Origin: Halocatena halophila
Lineage (GTDB): Archaea > Halobacteriota > Halobacteria > Halobacteriales > Haloarculaceae
Direction of reading: 5' to 3'
DNA: 64,000 nt
Assembly: GCA_027563145.1 (NCBI GenBank)
Contig: CP071307.1
Span: 62,001-126,000, forward strand
Shown here: in pieces, positions 1 to 8,740 of the stretch
How the letters are laid out: the number at the start of each line of letters is the position of its first letter
Position numbering within the stretch: the first letter of the stretch is position 1
Notes under the pieces: model-generated
The model's input: the letters and a program-made list of their open reading frames with translations, nothing else
What the model was told of the DNA's origin: nothing
Databases searched by the model: none
Translations under genes and position numbers: made by a program

Positions 1-1024
1 AGAACCGCTCACTCCACTCACGAGGGTTTGGGAGAATATCATTCTGAGCCATCAGTATCCCTGTAGGTACTTCAACACGTCCCTGGTTCCCCGGGTCGTG
101 GAGTGACTCATAATATAATCGAATCGATGAATTGATTGTTTCAGTCGTCCAGTATATTGTTAGGTTGGTGAGCATTTCGTCCTTAGTGAACGCAGTCTCT
201 ATGTCACCGCCGCAGTCGCTCCAGGCCCGAAACTTCTCGACGATCCACGCTGCAAGTCCTGCCGGGGAATCATTCAACCCGTAGGCAAGAGTTTGCGGTT
301 TCGTTGCGTGTTCCAGTGCATATGCACCTTCTTGTTCTAACCAACGCTGGTTGTCCTCTACGTGTTCTTGCTCTGTCTCCGTCAAGTTCTCGGGCTCTTC
401 ACCCAAATACGGGCTTGTTCCAGCTAAGTGGATTCCGATTACCGACTCTGGATTGCTCAAGCCAAGTTGCTGACTCACGCTGGCACCAAGATCGCTGCCA
501 CGTAGTGCATAGCGATCATAGCCAAGTTCATCAGCCATCAGTGTGGAAAATAAATCAGCTATACGACTGGCGCTCATGCCGCGCTCGGTTGGTCGATCCG
601 AAAAGCCATACCCTGGCAATGATGGGACGACAACATCAAACGAACTGGCTTCCTCATTAATATCCGTTTCAGGATTAGTCAGTAATGGAATGATGTCCAG
701 CATTTGGATGAACGAGCTTGGCCAACCGTGGGTAAGAAGAAGCGGAGTAGGGTTATCACCACTCCCGTGTTCATGAATAAAATGAATGCCGAACCCATCA
801 ACTTCGGCGCGATAGTGGTCAAACTGATTGATTGATTTCTCCTGTTCGCGCCAGTCGAAATCATTCTGCCAGTATTCTATCAACTCCTTCATGTAGCTTA
901 GATTCGTACCATACTCCCACTCCGCCCCCGAAATCTCGTCTGGCCATCGAGTATTCGCGAGGCGCGCTTGCATATCGTCAAGCGTTTCCTGTGGAACGTG
1001 CACGTCAAAGGGGGTTACAGTCAT
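1..1024 (-). CDS. Epoxide hydrolase, N-terminal 341 residues (3' end outside window)
   Basis: An open frame starts at the ATG complementary to 1022-1024 and runs off the left edge. It begins with an epoxide-hydrolase N-terminal segment (PFDVHVP, then RLANTRWPDE), followed by an alpha/beta-hydrolase core with the oxyanion-hole stretch LLTHGWPSSF, then PSLPGYGFSDRP, and the nucleophile elbow GSDLGAS with Asp as nucleophile, as in microsomal-type epoxide hydrolases. By family knowledge it would hydrolyse epoxides to vicinal diols in the cytosol; the substrate is unknown. The C-terminal His region lies outside the window. No same-strand neighbour within about 385 bp. Confidence 0.85.
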   Translation of the reverse strand, partial: MTVTPFDVHVPQETLDDMQARLANTRWPDEISGAEWEYGTNLSYMKELIEYWQNDFDWREQEKSINQFDHYRAEVDGFGIHFIHEHGSGDNPTPLLLTHGWPSSFIQMLDIIPLLTNPETDINEEASSFDVVVPSLPGYGFSDRPTERGMSASRIADLFSTLMADELGYDRYALRGSDLGASVSQQLGLSNPESVIGIHLAGTSPYLGEEPENLTETEQEHVEDNQRWLEQEGAYALEHATKPQTLAYGLNDSPAGLAAWIVEKFRAWSDCGGDIETAFTKDEMLTNLTIYWTTETINSSIRLYYESLHDPGNQGRVEVPTGILMAQNDILPNPREWSERF

Positions 1025-1041
1025 GTTGGTATCTCCGAAAG

Positions 1042-1409
1042 GATCTCAAGTTTCTCATTTTCACGGAACTGAATGTTGGCCAATGGTAATGTACCGAATT
1101 GCGGCGCGTTGACGCTCTGACCTAGTAACTCCGGTTTTTTTTAAATCGCTTCGAGTTGAGTCTTGCTCGGGTAATTGTTTCTCCATAGCTACTAGTAAGG
1201 GAGTCTTCCGGACATAAATATTAGCTAAAATATATTTTAATAGCTGTCAAAGAGCAATCGTTTATCGAGTGTGTTTGTATTGTAGGATTCTATTCATATA
1301 ACCGGTGGTGCAACGGGGTCAGTTTATGTCTTCTGTTGAACGGCGAACAGCGATGCTCTTCGTCCTTGTGGGTTTTTATCATGTATGGGAAAGGCCTTCT
1401 TCTCGAAGG
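1042..1409. other. Intergenic, nothing recognised
   Basis: This stretch contains an AT-rich patch around 1200-1250 that could carry the promoter of the epoxide hydrolase gene. I see no supported gene. Confidence 0.3.
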
Positions 1410-1541
1410 CTACCGCGCACTTGACACCGACAGAACGCAGTAGTTGGACAGACGGCAGGTGTCGCATTCCTCCACATCCCAACGAGCGGGGTGTCCTGCT
1501 TGTCGAAAGGTGAAATGGCTTCGGTTCTGGTAGCCGAGCAT
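1410..1541 (-). CDS. 43-aa Cys-containing small protein, possible zinc finger
   Basis: A 43-codon frame starts 7 bp beyond the stop of the lipase-like gene on the same strand, so the two could be co-transcribed. It has the pattern EECDTCRLSNYC (Cys-x2-Cys-x5-Cys), suggestive of a small zinc-binding protein; haloarchaea encode many micro-proteins of this sort. Only three Cys are visible, so metal binding is uncertain. It could equally be the tail of a degraded gene. Confidence 0.35.
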   Translation of the reverse strand: MLGYQNRSHFTFRQAGHPARWDVEECDTCRLSNYCVLSVSSAR

Positions 1542-1548
1542 GTCTAGC

Positions 1549-2421
1549 TTAGCTGAGATCGTCGTCGATGTACCAGACGCAGCCGGCGTTATAGTCCATA
1601 TACTCGCAGTGATGTTGAATTCGAGACGTCATATCGTGCTCGTACCAGTTCCAGGGCTCGCCGCCTGTTCCGCCGGTATATCCACACGCGTGTCGTCCGA
1701 ACTCGGCGGCCTGATAGATGTCTCCGAGGGTATCATCGTTCTCGCTGTAGTAGTTGTGTGTCTCGTTAGTGCCGTACAAAATTCCGCCGTAAAATCGGTC
1801 ACTGGGCTGTTCGTCCCACACGGCAGCACCAAACAGGTTGACCGAGTTGATGGAGTGACCGTATGTACCCTGGAGGTCCCGAACGCACTCGAGTGCCATC
1901 TTTCCGCCGAGTGAGTGAGCAACGAGGTTCACCGTGACGCCATGGTCCTCCGTAAAGCCATAATCGTCCAGTATCTCGGCGAGATTCTGACCGGCCTCAA
2001 TCGCGTGATCTTTCGCCGAGTACCAATCGTCCCACGAGTCACCAGCGTTCCAATCGCACGCAACGACGTTACCATCGTATCCATTACCTGTGAGATTTCT
2101 GTAGATTTCATACGCGTAGTCACGACCGCCATTCTGATTTGTGAAGCCGTGAATGAAAATAGTCAGGTTGTCAGCATTCCACGGCCAGTTGTGGAAGTTC
2201 CAATTCTCCGGCTCTACTTCCCCAAACCACGACGGACAACTTGGATACGAGTATGGACACTCACCGTCGCCTGCCGCCGCTGGACTACTCACTGCAGCCA
2301 CACCGGCCATCCCGACGACTGTCGCCCCAGCGGTCTTCAAAAGCCAACGCCTACTCACCGGATCCGATGTCGGCGATCCCGATCCGCTCTCCTCTCCACT
2401 ACCCATATCATTACCGGACAT
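1549..2421 (-). CDS. Tat-exported lipase-like alpha/beta hydrolase
   Basis: The start is taken at the ATG at 2419-2421; an in-frame TTG 24 bp upstream lies inside a palindrome and is less likely. Residues about 20-50 form a Tat signal (SRRWLLKTAG, a hydrophobic stretch, then an Ala-rich cleavage region SSPAAAG). The mature protein has IFIHGFTN near an oxyanion position and the nucleophile elbow AHSLGG with the catalytic Ser. It probably acts outside the cell as a folded esterase or lipase. Four to six Cys in the mature part (CPYSYPSC, HHCEY, AGCVW) may form disulfides. The substrate is not deducible. Confidence 0.75.
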   Translation of the reverse strand: MSGNDMGSGEESGSGSPTSDPVSRRWLLKTAGATVVGMAGVAAVSSPAAAGDGECPYSYPSCPSWFGEVEPENWNFHNWPWNADNLTIFIHGFTNQNGGRDYAYEIYRNLTGNGYDGNVVACDWNAGDSWDDWYSAKDHAIEAGQNLAEILDDYGFTEDHGVTVNLVAHSLGGKMALECVRDLQGTYGHSINSVNLFGAAVWDEQPSDRFYGGILYGTNETHNYYSENDDTLGDIYQAAEFGRHACGYTGGTGGEPWNWYEHDMTSRIQHHCEYMDYNAGCVWYIDDDLS

Positions 2422-2427
2422 GAATAT

Positions 2428-2445
2428 TTGAATTGTACAATTCAA
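2428..2445 (-). promoter_or_regulatory. Perfect 18-bp palindrome just upstream of the lipase start
   Basis: TTGAATTGTACAATTCAA is its own reverse complement and ends 6 bp before the ATG of the exported hydrolase. An AT-rich run with TATA-like sequence lies further upstream (about 2490-2520). The position suits a repressor operator; the regulator is unknown. Confidence 0.4.
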
Positions 2446-2555
2446 TCATTATCAAATTAATTGAGAGATAAGTAGAAATTTAACTATTATATTTATATAT
2501 TATATAATAAGAAATACTAACTAAATGAAATATAAGTATTTATTGATGTCAAATG

Positions 2556-2680
2556 CTATGCTAGCCCATGAACTGTCTCGATATCGACCGGAGAGAGCCC
2601 TTCTAGATACTCGCGAGCAGCGGTGAGACGTTTGATTACCTTGGTATCGTCCTTGTCCGCGAGTTGCTCGCGGACTCATC
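2556..2680 (-). pseudogene. Short coding remnant, possibly N-terminal HTH of an IS630-type transposase
   Basis: The minus strand reads REQLADKDDTKVIKRLTAA and continues REYLEGLSPVDIE before a stop. The helix-rich pattern resembles the N-terminal DNA-binding part of haloarchaeal IS630-like transposases. It has no start codon of its own. Identification is tentative. The rest of 2446-2967 shows only the 33-bp motif at 2742 and AT-rich sequence. Confidence 0.25.
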
Positions 2681-2741
2681 CCTTCGTGAGGCCTGGAATC
2701 TTGTTCCTTCCTTTGATGCAAGGCTCAAGTTGCGGCGCTCC

Positions 2742-2774
2742 CTCAAGTTGAGAGTGTCAGTTCCAATCCATGGA
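2742..2774 (+). repeat. Dispersed 33-bp motif, copy 1
   Basis: It matches the pattern CTCAAGTTGnGAA, six variable bases, TTCCAATGCATGGA with few differences. A second partial CTCAAGTTG lies just before it at 2724. Confidence 0.6.
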
Positions 2775-2967
2775 TACGCAATACTCGTCATATCTCGCAT
2801 TCCAATAAAAATTCTATCATCCCTGTGATACTCACTGGTGTCATTATTCTATTACTACAACCCTGATGCCGCCTAGGTGGATTTCTAATGCACAAACAGT
2901 CTCGGAATATACCTTGAACGTCACAATCTTCACGAGACTGGGCAGTGAAAATCTCATCTATCCAACT

Positions 2968-3651
2968 TCAGACAATCACGGACTGGATAATCTTCGCTTC
3001 TGCTCGCTGAAGATGCTCTCCGATCGTTCTTTGTGACAATCCGAGATCTGTCGCCAAGTCACGCTGTGTTACCCGCCGTGGGATGTCGTAGTATCCCGCT
3101 GCGATCGCTGCCTGCATGATCTCTTGTTGACGGTCGGTGAGTCGCTCTGCTGGGTCATCCATGGCTGGCTGATACTCGCCTGCCCGTTCGAGAGTCACGT
3201 CTAATTCGTCAGGGATGCCAGCGATCAGTTGCTGGAGGGCTGCATCCTCACCGAAGAGCGTGAGTTCCATCCCGTCAGCAGTATCTTTTGTCGGCCAGTC
3301 GATACTGATGGCTTCGGTATCGATCAGTTCGTACAGGGCCGTTTCAAGCTCATCAGGCTCGTAGTGCGTATACGCCAGCCACGTCTCACCACCCGTCACG
3401 GTGCAAGAGATGATCTCTGGGTATTCGTCTTCTATCGCTGTGAACCGATCAGCATCGCCTCTGAACCGAGCGATCCCAACAACGGTTCCATCATCGAGGA
3501 GATTGGCATACTGTACCGCTTCCTGGGTCGCGACGAGCGTATCATCGATCCATATCTCACTCAGACCGTCGGCACGTTCCAGCATCTGCTGGTGGCCCTT
3601 CGACCGAAGGTATTCCTCGGTCGGGGCGACAACGATAGTTATGTATCTCAT
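2968..3651 (-). CDS. HTH-10 (Bat-type) transcriptional regulator
   Basis: The 227-residue protein has an N-terminal sensor-like region (about 1-155) and a C-terminal HTH-10 domain: LTDRQQEIMQAAIAAGYYDIPRR followed by a helix-turn-helix (QRDLATDLGLSQRTIGEHLQ) and AEAKII. This layout is typical of haloarchaeal Bat-like regulators. The ligand is unknown. It is divergent from the ABC exporter operon starting at 3915, with about 260 bp between, so it may control it. A paralogue lies at 14744-15391 and a third, broken, at 13757-13856. Confidence 0.85.
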   Translation of the reverse strand: MRYITIVVAPTEEYLRSKGHQQMLERADGLSEIWIDDTLVATQEAVQYANLLDDGTVVGIARFRGDADRFTAIEDEYPEIISCTVTGGETWLAYTHYEPDELETALYELIDTEAISIDWPTKDTADGMELTLFGEDAALQQLIAGIPDELDVTLERAGEYQPAMDDPAERLTDRQQEIMQAAIAAGYYDIPRRVTQRDLATDLGLSQRTIGEHLQRAEAKIIQSVIV

Positions 3652-3754
3652 TATCTTCGTGTTTCACAGACTTAATCGTACTATTCGTTCTCTTTTGAAT
3701 TGTCTCTCTGGATGAAGCGCTACTGACTGTCTCATGCAGGTGCGTAAGAGTGTG

Positions 3755-3910
3755 ATCAAATATAAATCTCCCGCTCATGAGCGGGGTAAACCCCGAGGGA
3801 ACACGGATCCTTCCCCAGCGTGATGGAGACGCGAGAAGCCAACAACGGATGCAACGACTCTCCGAAAGGAGCCACTGCACGACCGGTTCTGAACGAAACG
3901 GAGGAACTGT
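3755..3910 (+). mobile_element. Possible right-end remnant of an IS605/IS1341-type element
   Basis: A perfect palindrome CCCGCTCATGAGCGGG (3770-3785) is followed by sequence that resembles, by eye, the 3' end of haloarchaeal tnpB genes: CCCCGAGGGAACACGGATCC and then GATGGAGACGCGAGAAGCC. No tnpB or tnpA coding sequence remains. The fragment directly abuts the ribosome-binding region of the ABC ATPase gene, so it may have altered its promoter. Confidence 0.35.
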
Positions 3911-3914
3911 GATC

Positions 3915-4958
3915 ATGTCTACCCAAACGACTGAAACATCGAATGTTTCCGCGACGTCGATCACAGCAAAGAACGTCGAACTCACGTACTCGGACGGCAC
4001 CCAAGCGGTGCGCGGCATCGACCTCGAAATCTCCGAGGGTGAGTTCTTCGGATTTTTAGGGCCGAACGGCGCGGGCAAGACCACCGCTATCAAGACGTTC
4101 GTGACGCTGTTACAGCCCACTGCCGGGTCGGTGACTGTCAACGGGTTCGATGTCGTTGACGACCCCCGCGCTGTCCGGACGTCTATCGGCTATATGGCCC
4201 AAGAGACAAGTGTGGACGAGGAGCTCACCGCCCGCGAGAATATCCGCTTTGCCTGCGAGACGTACGGCGTTCCTCGGAGCGAGCGCGCTAGCCGGATCGA
4301 CGACCTGTTAGCCCTCGTCGATCTCGCGGATGTCGCCGACAAGCAGGCCCAAGAATTCTCGGGTGGAATGAAAAAGCGCCTCGACGTGGCGACTGCCTTA
4401 GTGCATGAGCCCGCGCTCGTCTTCCTCGACGAACCCACGACAGGACTGGACCCTCGGGCGCGCAATCGCCTGTGGGAGCACTTTCAGGAGATCAATCAGC
4501 AGGGGACGACGGTGTTTCTCACGACCCAGTACTTGGAGGAGGCCGACGAACTCTGCGATCGCCTGTCGGTGATTCAGGATGGCAAACTCGTCGCTACCGA
4601 TTCGCCAGACGCGCTCAAATCACAGGTCGGCGGCGACATACTCGAAATCACGCTTGCAGATCCGACTGACGAGCAGCGAGCGCACGCCCGAGAAGCCGTC
4701 CGTGAGTCGGGACTGTTCGAGGGAGATACGATTGAATTCACCAACGAGGGCATTGCTATCGCATCAGAGCACGCGCGCCGGGATGGTACTGACCTCCTGT
4801 TTGCGCTGCGAGAAGCGGGCTTCACTGTGACGGGGTTCGACGTTCACTCGCCGACGCTTGATGATGTCTTCCTCGCTATCACCGGCGAGACAGCGAGCGA
4901 CGAGACACCGAACGAACAACAGCCGGACGATCCCGTCCAACCGGAGGTGAATCGATGA
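3915..4958 (+). CDS. ABC transporter ATP-binding protein, DrrA/daunorubicin-resistance type
   Basis: I chose the ATG at 3915 because GGAGG lies 10 bp upstream and homology begins shortly after; an in-frame ATG at 3777 would add IS-derived sequence. Motifs in the roughly 347-residue product: Walker A GPNGAGKTT, Q-loop region, signature FSGGMKKR, Walker B ALVFLDEPTTGLDP, and the H-loop region where QYLEEADELCDR follows TVFLTTQ. The C-terminal extension fits DrrA-type exporters. It would energise drug, lipid or polysaccharide export with the permease whose ATG overlaps its stop codon (ATGA at 4955-4958). Confidence 0.9.
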   Translation: MSTQTTETSNVSATSITAKNVELTYSDGTQAVRGIDLEISEGEFFGFLGPNGAGKTTAIKTFVTLLQPTAGSVTVNGFDVVDDPRAVRTSIGYMAQETSVDEELTARENIRFACETYGVPRSERASRIDDLLALVDLADVADKQAQEFSGGMKKRLDVATALVHEPALVFLDEPTTGLDPRARNRLWEHFQEINQQGTTVFLTTQYLEEADELCDRLSVIQDGKLVATDSPDALKSQVGGDILEITLADPTDEQRAHAREAVRESGLFEGDTIEFTNEGIAIASEHARRDGTDLLFALREAGFTVTGFDVHSPTLDDVFLAITGETASDETPNEQQPDDPVQPEVNR

Positions 4959-5857
4959 GCACAACTGAAACTGAGAGGGCGGTCGAGCAGAGGGCGACTG
5001 GCAACAGCTTCTCCGTCGATGTGTGGATCACTCTCAAGCGCTGGCTGCGGAAAACCCGCCGGAATCCGTTTGTGATATTCGGTGCGCTGATAACACCCAT
5101 CCTTCTCCTCGTGTTGTTCTCTCAGCTGTTCGGGCAGATCACTGGAGACGCTCTCAGGGGAGTGATGGGCACGGATGTTTCGTATGTCACCTACCTCACG
5201 CCAGCCGTCGTCATCCTGATGGCCATGGAGGCAGCGGGCAACTCTGGGATAGGTCTGGTCGATGACATGGAAAACGGCATGTTCGAGAAAGTGCTGGCCT
5301 CACCGACCCATCGTGGAGCGATCTTCCTCGGGAAGGCGCTCTCGGATATGGTACTGATCATAGTCCAGACGGTGATGACGCTCGGGCTTGGGTACGTGGT
5401 GTTGTGGCTCGATTCCGGTGGATCGGTCGGGACATACATCCAGACGAGATTGCTGGGCGTGCTCGGTATCATCGCCATCGTCATCGTGTTTTCACTGGCG
5501 TTTACGGCCTTTTCGAACATCGCTGCGCTCGTGACACAGGACTCGGAATCGACCACCGTCTTGGTGAATCTGCTGCCGTATCCCCTAGTGTTCATGTCGA
5601 ATGCCTTCTTGCCGATCAGTGTCTTGCCGGAGTGGATGCAGGCGGTGGCAACGGTCAATCCGGTCACGTACGGTGTCGGTGCCGCGCGGGCGCTGCTGTT
5701 CGGCCAGGATGTGCTCACTGTGCTCAACGTGACGGCATTTTCTGGCATCTGGAACACCATCGTGCCAGCGGTGGTGGTGCTCGGTGTGCTTGATCTCGTG
5801 CTCGTTGGGATCGCCGTCGCTTTGTTACGACGTGTGTCAAGTTCACAAGCCAGCTGA
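4955..5857 (+). CDS. ABC-2 type transporter permease
   Basis: The 300-residue membrane protein has about six hydrophobic segments (for example FGALITPILLLVLFSQLFG and later IIAIVIVFSLAFTAFSNIAA) and the ABC-2 hallmark in which a conserved loop precedes a proline-rich segment (NAFLPISVLPEWMQAVATVNP). It is translationally coupled to the ATPase by an ATGA overlap. Together they form a two-gene exporter of unknown substrate. An IS remnant starts just after its stop. Confidence 0.9.
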   Translation: MSTTETERAVEQRATGNSFSVDVWITLKRWLRKTRRNPFVIFGALITPILLLVLFSQLFGQITGDALRGVMGTDVSYVTYLTPAVVILMAMEAAGNSGIGLVDDMENGMFEKVLASPTHRGAIFLGKALSDMVLIIVQTVMTLGLGYVVLWLDSGGSVGTYIQTRLLGVLGIIAIVIVFSLAFTAFSNIAALVTQDSESTTVLVNLLPYPLVFMSNAFLPISVLPEWMQAVATVNPVTYGVGAARALLFGQDVLTVLNVTAFSGIWNTIVPAVVVLGVLDLVLVGIAVALLRRVSSSQAS

Positions 5858-5924
5858 TTCACCAAATGGGGGTCGTCAGACTGTCGCCGTTTGCTCGCCC
5901 TCAACCCTGACAGCGCAGGCGATC

Positions 5925-6331
5925 CCCCTTGACGACTTCGTCGCGGTTGTCACGAGCATCGCGCGTTCGTGGTGTGAACGCGCTACGGACTATATTGACA
6001 TCAAGACGCTAGTCTGTGACCTACCGATTGACCGGCGGTTATTTATTATGTCTGGAAAAAGAATGAGATAAACTACCGATCCGTGGGTAACGATGCATGA
6101 TGTGCTGATGGCGATGAAAAAGCGCATTGGTGTAGGCTAGCGCCCGGTTCGTTCCGTGATTTCCTCGTAGAGAGCGGCTGGGCTATCTCCATTTTTTAAA
6201 TAGTATAATTAGCGAATATTCTAAGCTATTCTTACCCAATCTGATTCCAGATATTCGATATTAGTACTTGACCCATATATTAAAAGGTGAAAATACAGTG
6301 ATTCACAGAAATTCTCATCATACCCGATCAC
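5925..6331 (+). mobile_element. Composite remnant of two IS4-like transposase genes
   Basis: The first part (about 5920-6020) encodes PLDDFVAVVTSIARSW and resembles 16090-16190, from one transposase family. The second part (6073-6139) encodes the C-terminal tail DPWVTMHDVL then KKRIGVG and stop, from the family seen in full at 34960-36912. The non-coding 3' flank shared with other copies follows, with its conserved ACAGTGATTCACAGAAATTC. Nothing here is functional. Confidence 0.6.
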
Positions 6332-6364
6332 CTCAAGTTGCGAACGACTGTTCCAATGCAGAGA
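6332..6364 (+). repeat. Dispersed 33-bp motif, copy 2
   Basis: CTCAAGTTGCGAA, a six-base spacer and TTCCAATGCAGAGA. It sits 15-20 bp beyond the IS right-end sequence, as do copies 3 and 6. Confidence 0.6.
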
Positions 6365-6701
6365 ATCGTGCTGATGACAAGTCATAGGGCAGAGCTCCAC
6401 TAGCCTAGTCGGCAGCTGCCAGACGTGAATGAGAGAGGTGGGAGCCCTGAGAAATAGATTCCACCTGCCGTTACACTACTAGTGTGAACCATCACTTATT
6501 ACGTGATAACAGTCTTATCACTGGTGCTGGTCATCTTCGTCAGTGCGTCATGATACGTGTCGATTATCAATCCATAGATTCTGTAGTAGTCGGGTTAATC
6601 CTCCGATCAGTGAGCAGATAATCATAATATTAATACCATCTTAAAATTTTTATAAATAAATACCACAAAGAATTTATTATTATTAGATATAATCTGTAAT
6701 T
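6365..6701. other. Intergenic, promoter region of the SDR gene
   Basis: No coding remnant was recognised. The right half is strongly AT-rich and contains TTTATAAATA at about 6648-6657, some 45 bp before the SDR start, a plausible TATA box. Confidence 0.4.
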
Positions 6702-7481
6702 ATGGGTGTATTAGATCGATTTCGATTGGATGAGAAAACTGCAATTGTAACTGGTGGAAATCGAGGGATTGGACGAGCAATATCGCACGCTCTTGGTGAG
6801 GCGGGCTCGGACATTGTGATTGCAAACCGAGACAAGACCTCGGGCGAACAAGCGGCCACAGAAATCAGAGACGAAATAGGCGTTCAGGCACGCTACATAC
6901 AGACAGACGTAACAAACGAAGACGATATCAAGGATCTTGCAACGCAAGCAGTTAGCGAATTTGAGAGTGTCGATATCCTCGTAAACAACGCAGGAATTGC
7001 TCGCATCTCCAATGCTGAAGATATGGTAGAGATGGAATGGAATGATGTAATTGACACTAATTTAAAAGGCGCCTTTCTTTGCTCGAAGTATATCGGTAAT
7101 AAAATGCTAGAAAGCAATGGAGGGTCGATCGTCAATATCTCTTCGATTTTAGCGTTCCGAGCTGCTCATCCCCAACGAATCATTTCGTATACCGCATCCA
7201 AGGCAGGATTGGAAGGCCTCAAACGTCAGCTTGCGTCTGAGTGGGCGGAAGATGGGGTTCGAGTAAATAATATTAACCCAGGATACATCAGAACTGATTT
7301 AGTAAATCAGGTGTTAGAAAATAGACCTGAACTAGAGGATATTTGGATAGATGAAATGCAGTTTGGCGAAATAGCTACTCCGGAAGCTATTGGGCCCCTA
7401 GCCGTCTATCTTGCTTCCGACGCGTCCGCCTACATGACTGGTACATCGATCGCCATTGATGGAGGGTATCTTGTTGAGTAA
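6702..7481 (+). CDS. Short-chain dehydrogenase/reductase (gluconate 5-dehydrogenase/FabG-like)
   Basis: The 259-residue protein is a classical SDR: nucleotide-binding TGGNRGIGRA (about 19-28), NNAG (about 91), the catalytic NISS serine region, and SYTASKAG carrying the Tyr and Lys of YxxxK. NPGYIRTDL and a C-terminal IDGGY complete the family pattern. It oxidises or reduces a hydroxyl/keto group with NAD(P)(H); the substrate is unknown. It stands alone on the plus strand, facing the rml cluster, and its AT-rich codon use matches that cluster. Confidence 0.85.
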   Translation: MGVLDRFRLDEKTAIVTGGNRGIGRAISHALGEAGSDIVIANRDKTSGEQAATEIRDEIGVQARYIQTDVTNEDDIKDLATQAVSEFESVDILVNNAGIARISNAEDMVEMEWNDVIDTNLKGAFLCSKYIGNKMLESNGGSIVNISSILAFRAAHPQRIISYTASKAGLEGLKRQLASEWAEDGVRVNNINPGYIRTDLVNQVLENRPELEDIWIDEMQFGEIATPEAIGPLAVYLASDASAYMTGTSIAIDGGYLVE

Positions 7482-7800
7482 TCATATTATAGTTGATTGA
7501 AAGTCCGAAAGTGGATCGAAACCGAGACGGCTCCATCAAACAATAGTTTCTCGCGAGCACCGCTTCGATGGATCACATCCTATGATTCTACTACTTCCGT
7601 TTGGATATTTTCATGACAACATCTAGGTCGCAGAAGTTCCTTTGAAAGCGATGATCACATGGGAGATCTGCAGTCTTCATCCGCCGGTGAGAATCCCTGT
7701 AACTTTAATCGTGTAGGGCGTCCGAGTCCGAGCGAACTATAAGCACCGACCAACACCATATTTGTAGTTTTGAAGCATCTCTTGATGGGGCCGTATAAAC
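7482..7800. other. Intergenic between convergent SDR and rmlB
   Basis: The two flanking genes converge here. No gene or clear hairpin terminator was identified. Confidence 0.3.
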
Positions 7801-8721
7801 TTATATATAATATTCGATAGTATCTTGTAGGCCGTCGTCGAATGTCCATTGCGGTTTCCATCCTAATGACTCTATCTTCGACGTTTCGAGCGCATATCTC
7901 TGATCGTGGCCCGCCCGATCCTCGATGAATGTAATCAAATTCTTCGAAGATTCCATCTCGTCAAGAATTCGCCGGGTTACTTCGAGATTTGTGAATCGGT
8001 CGTCTGTCCCGATATTATAGACCTCGCCAACAGTTCCATGTTCGAGCACAGCATAGATTGCTCGGCAATTATCTTTGACATAAATCCACTCTCTAATATT
8101 CAATCCATTGCCGTACAGAGGAAGATGCTTACCCTCAGCTGCACGTGTAATAAATTTAGGAATAAGCTTTTCAATGTGTTGTCGGGGTCCATAGTTGTTG
8201 CATGTTCGTGTGATAACGATAGGGATGTCGTGGGTGGTGTAGTAACTCTGAGCAAGGAGATCTGCCCCAGCTTTCGTTGCAGCGTACGGGTTTCGAGGAG
8301 ATAGACAATCATCTTCGGTGAATCTTCCTTGCTTAATTTGCCCGTACACCTCGTCTGTCGAGATTTGGAGGAACCGGTCTACGCCGACATTGGCAGCGGC
8401 GTTGAGAAGAACTTGTGTTCCTTTAATGTTAGTATTGACAAAGGGTGTTGATTTTTCAATAGACCGATCGACATGTGTCTGGGCAGCGAAATTAACAACT
8501 GCGTCGGCCCGGGTGATTACGTCCGTCACAAGCTCTTGATCGAGAATATCGCCTTGAATGAATTCATGAGATGCGTGGTCTAGGACGTTGGCCAGGTTCT
8601 CTTTCGATCCAGCATAAGTAAGTGCATCAAGGGTGATAACAGAGTGTTCCGTATTTTTGAGCAGATAATGGACAAAGTTCGATCCAATGAACCCTGCTCC
8701 ACCCGCAACTAGTATATACAT
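7801..8721 (-). CDS. rmlB: dTDP-glucose 4,6-dehydratase
   Basis: The extended SDR has GGAGFIGS (7-14), STDEVYG (121-127, Asp123 and Glu124 being the catalytic acid and base of the family) and YAATK (146-150). ITRTCNNYGPRQ and LYGNGLNIREWIYV are RmlB signatures. It converts dTDP-glucose to dTDP-4-keto-6-deoxyglucose in the cytosol. Its start is 19 bp after the stop of the small Cys-rich gene, in one operon with rmlA. At 306 residues it is slightly shorter than bacterial RmlB (about 350). Confidence 0.93.
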   Translation of the reverse strand: MYILVAGGAGFIGSNFVHYLLKNTEHSVITLDALTYAGSKENLANVLDHASHEFIQGDILDQELVTDVITRADAVVNFAAQTHVDRSIEKSTPFVNTNIKGTQVLLNAAANVGVDRFLQISTDEVYGQIKQGRFTEDDCLSPRNPYAATKAGADLLAQSYYTTHDIPIVITRTCNNYGPRQHIEKLIPKFITRAAEGKHLPLYGNGLNIREWIYVKDNCRAIYAVLEHGTVGEVYNIGTDDRFTNLEVTRRILDEMESSKNLITFIEDRAGHDQRYALETSKIESLGWKPQWTFDDGLQDTIEYYI

Positions 8722-8740
8722 GTTTATTATCTATTTTTTA

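Noticed and set aside
5191-5904. Long minus-strand frame opposite the ABC permease
   Set aside because: The plus strand has the coupled permease with membrane segments; the antisense frame has no homology.
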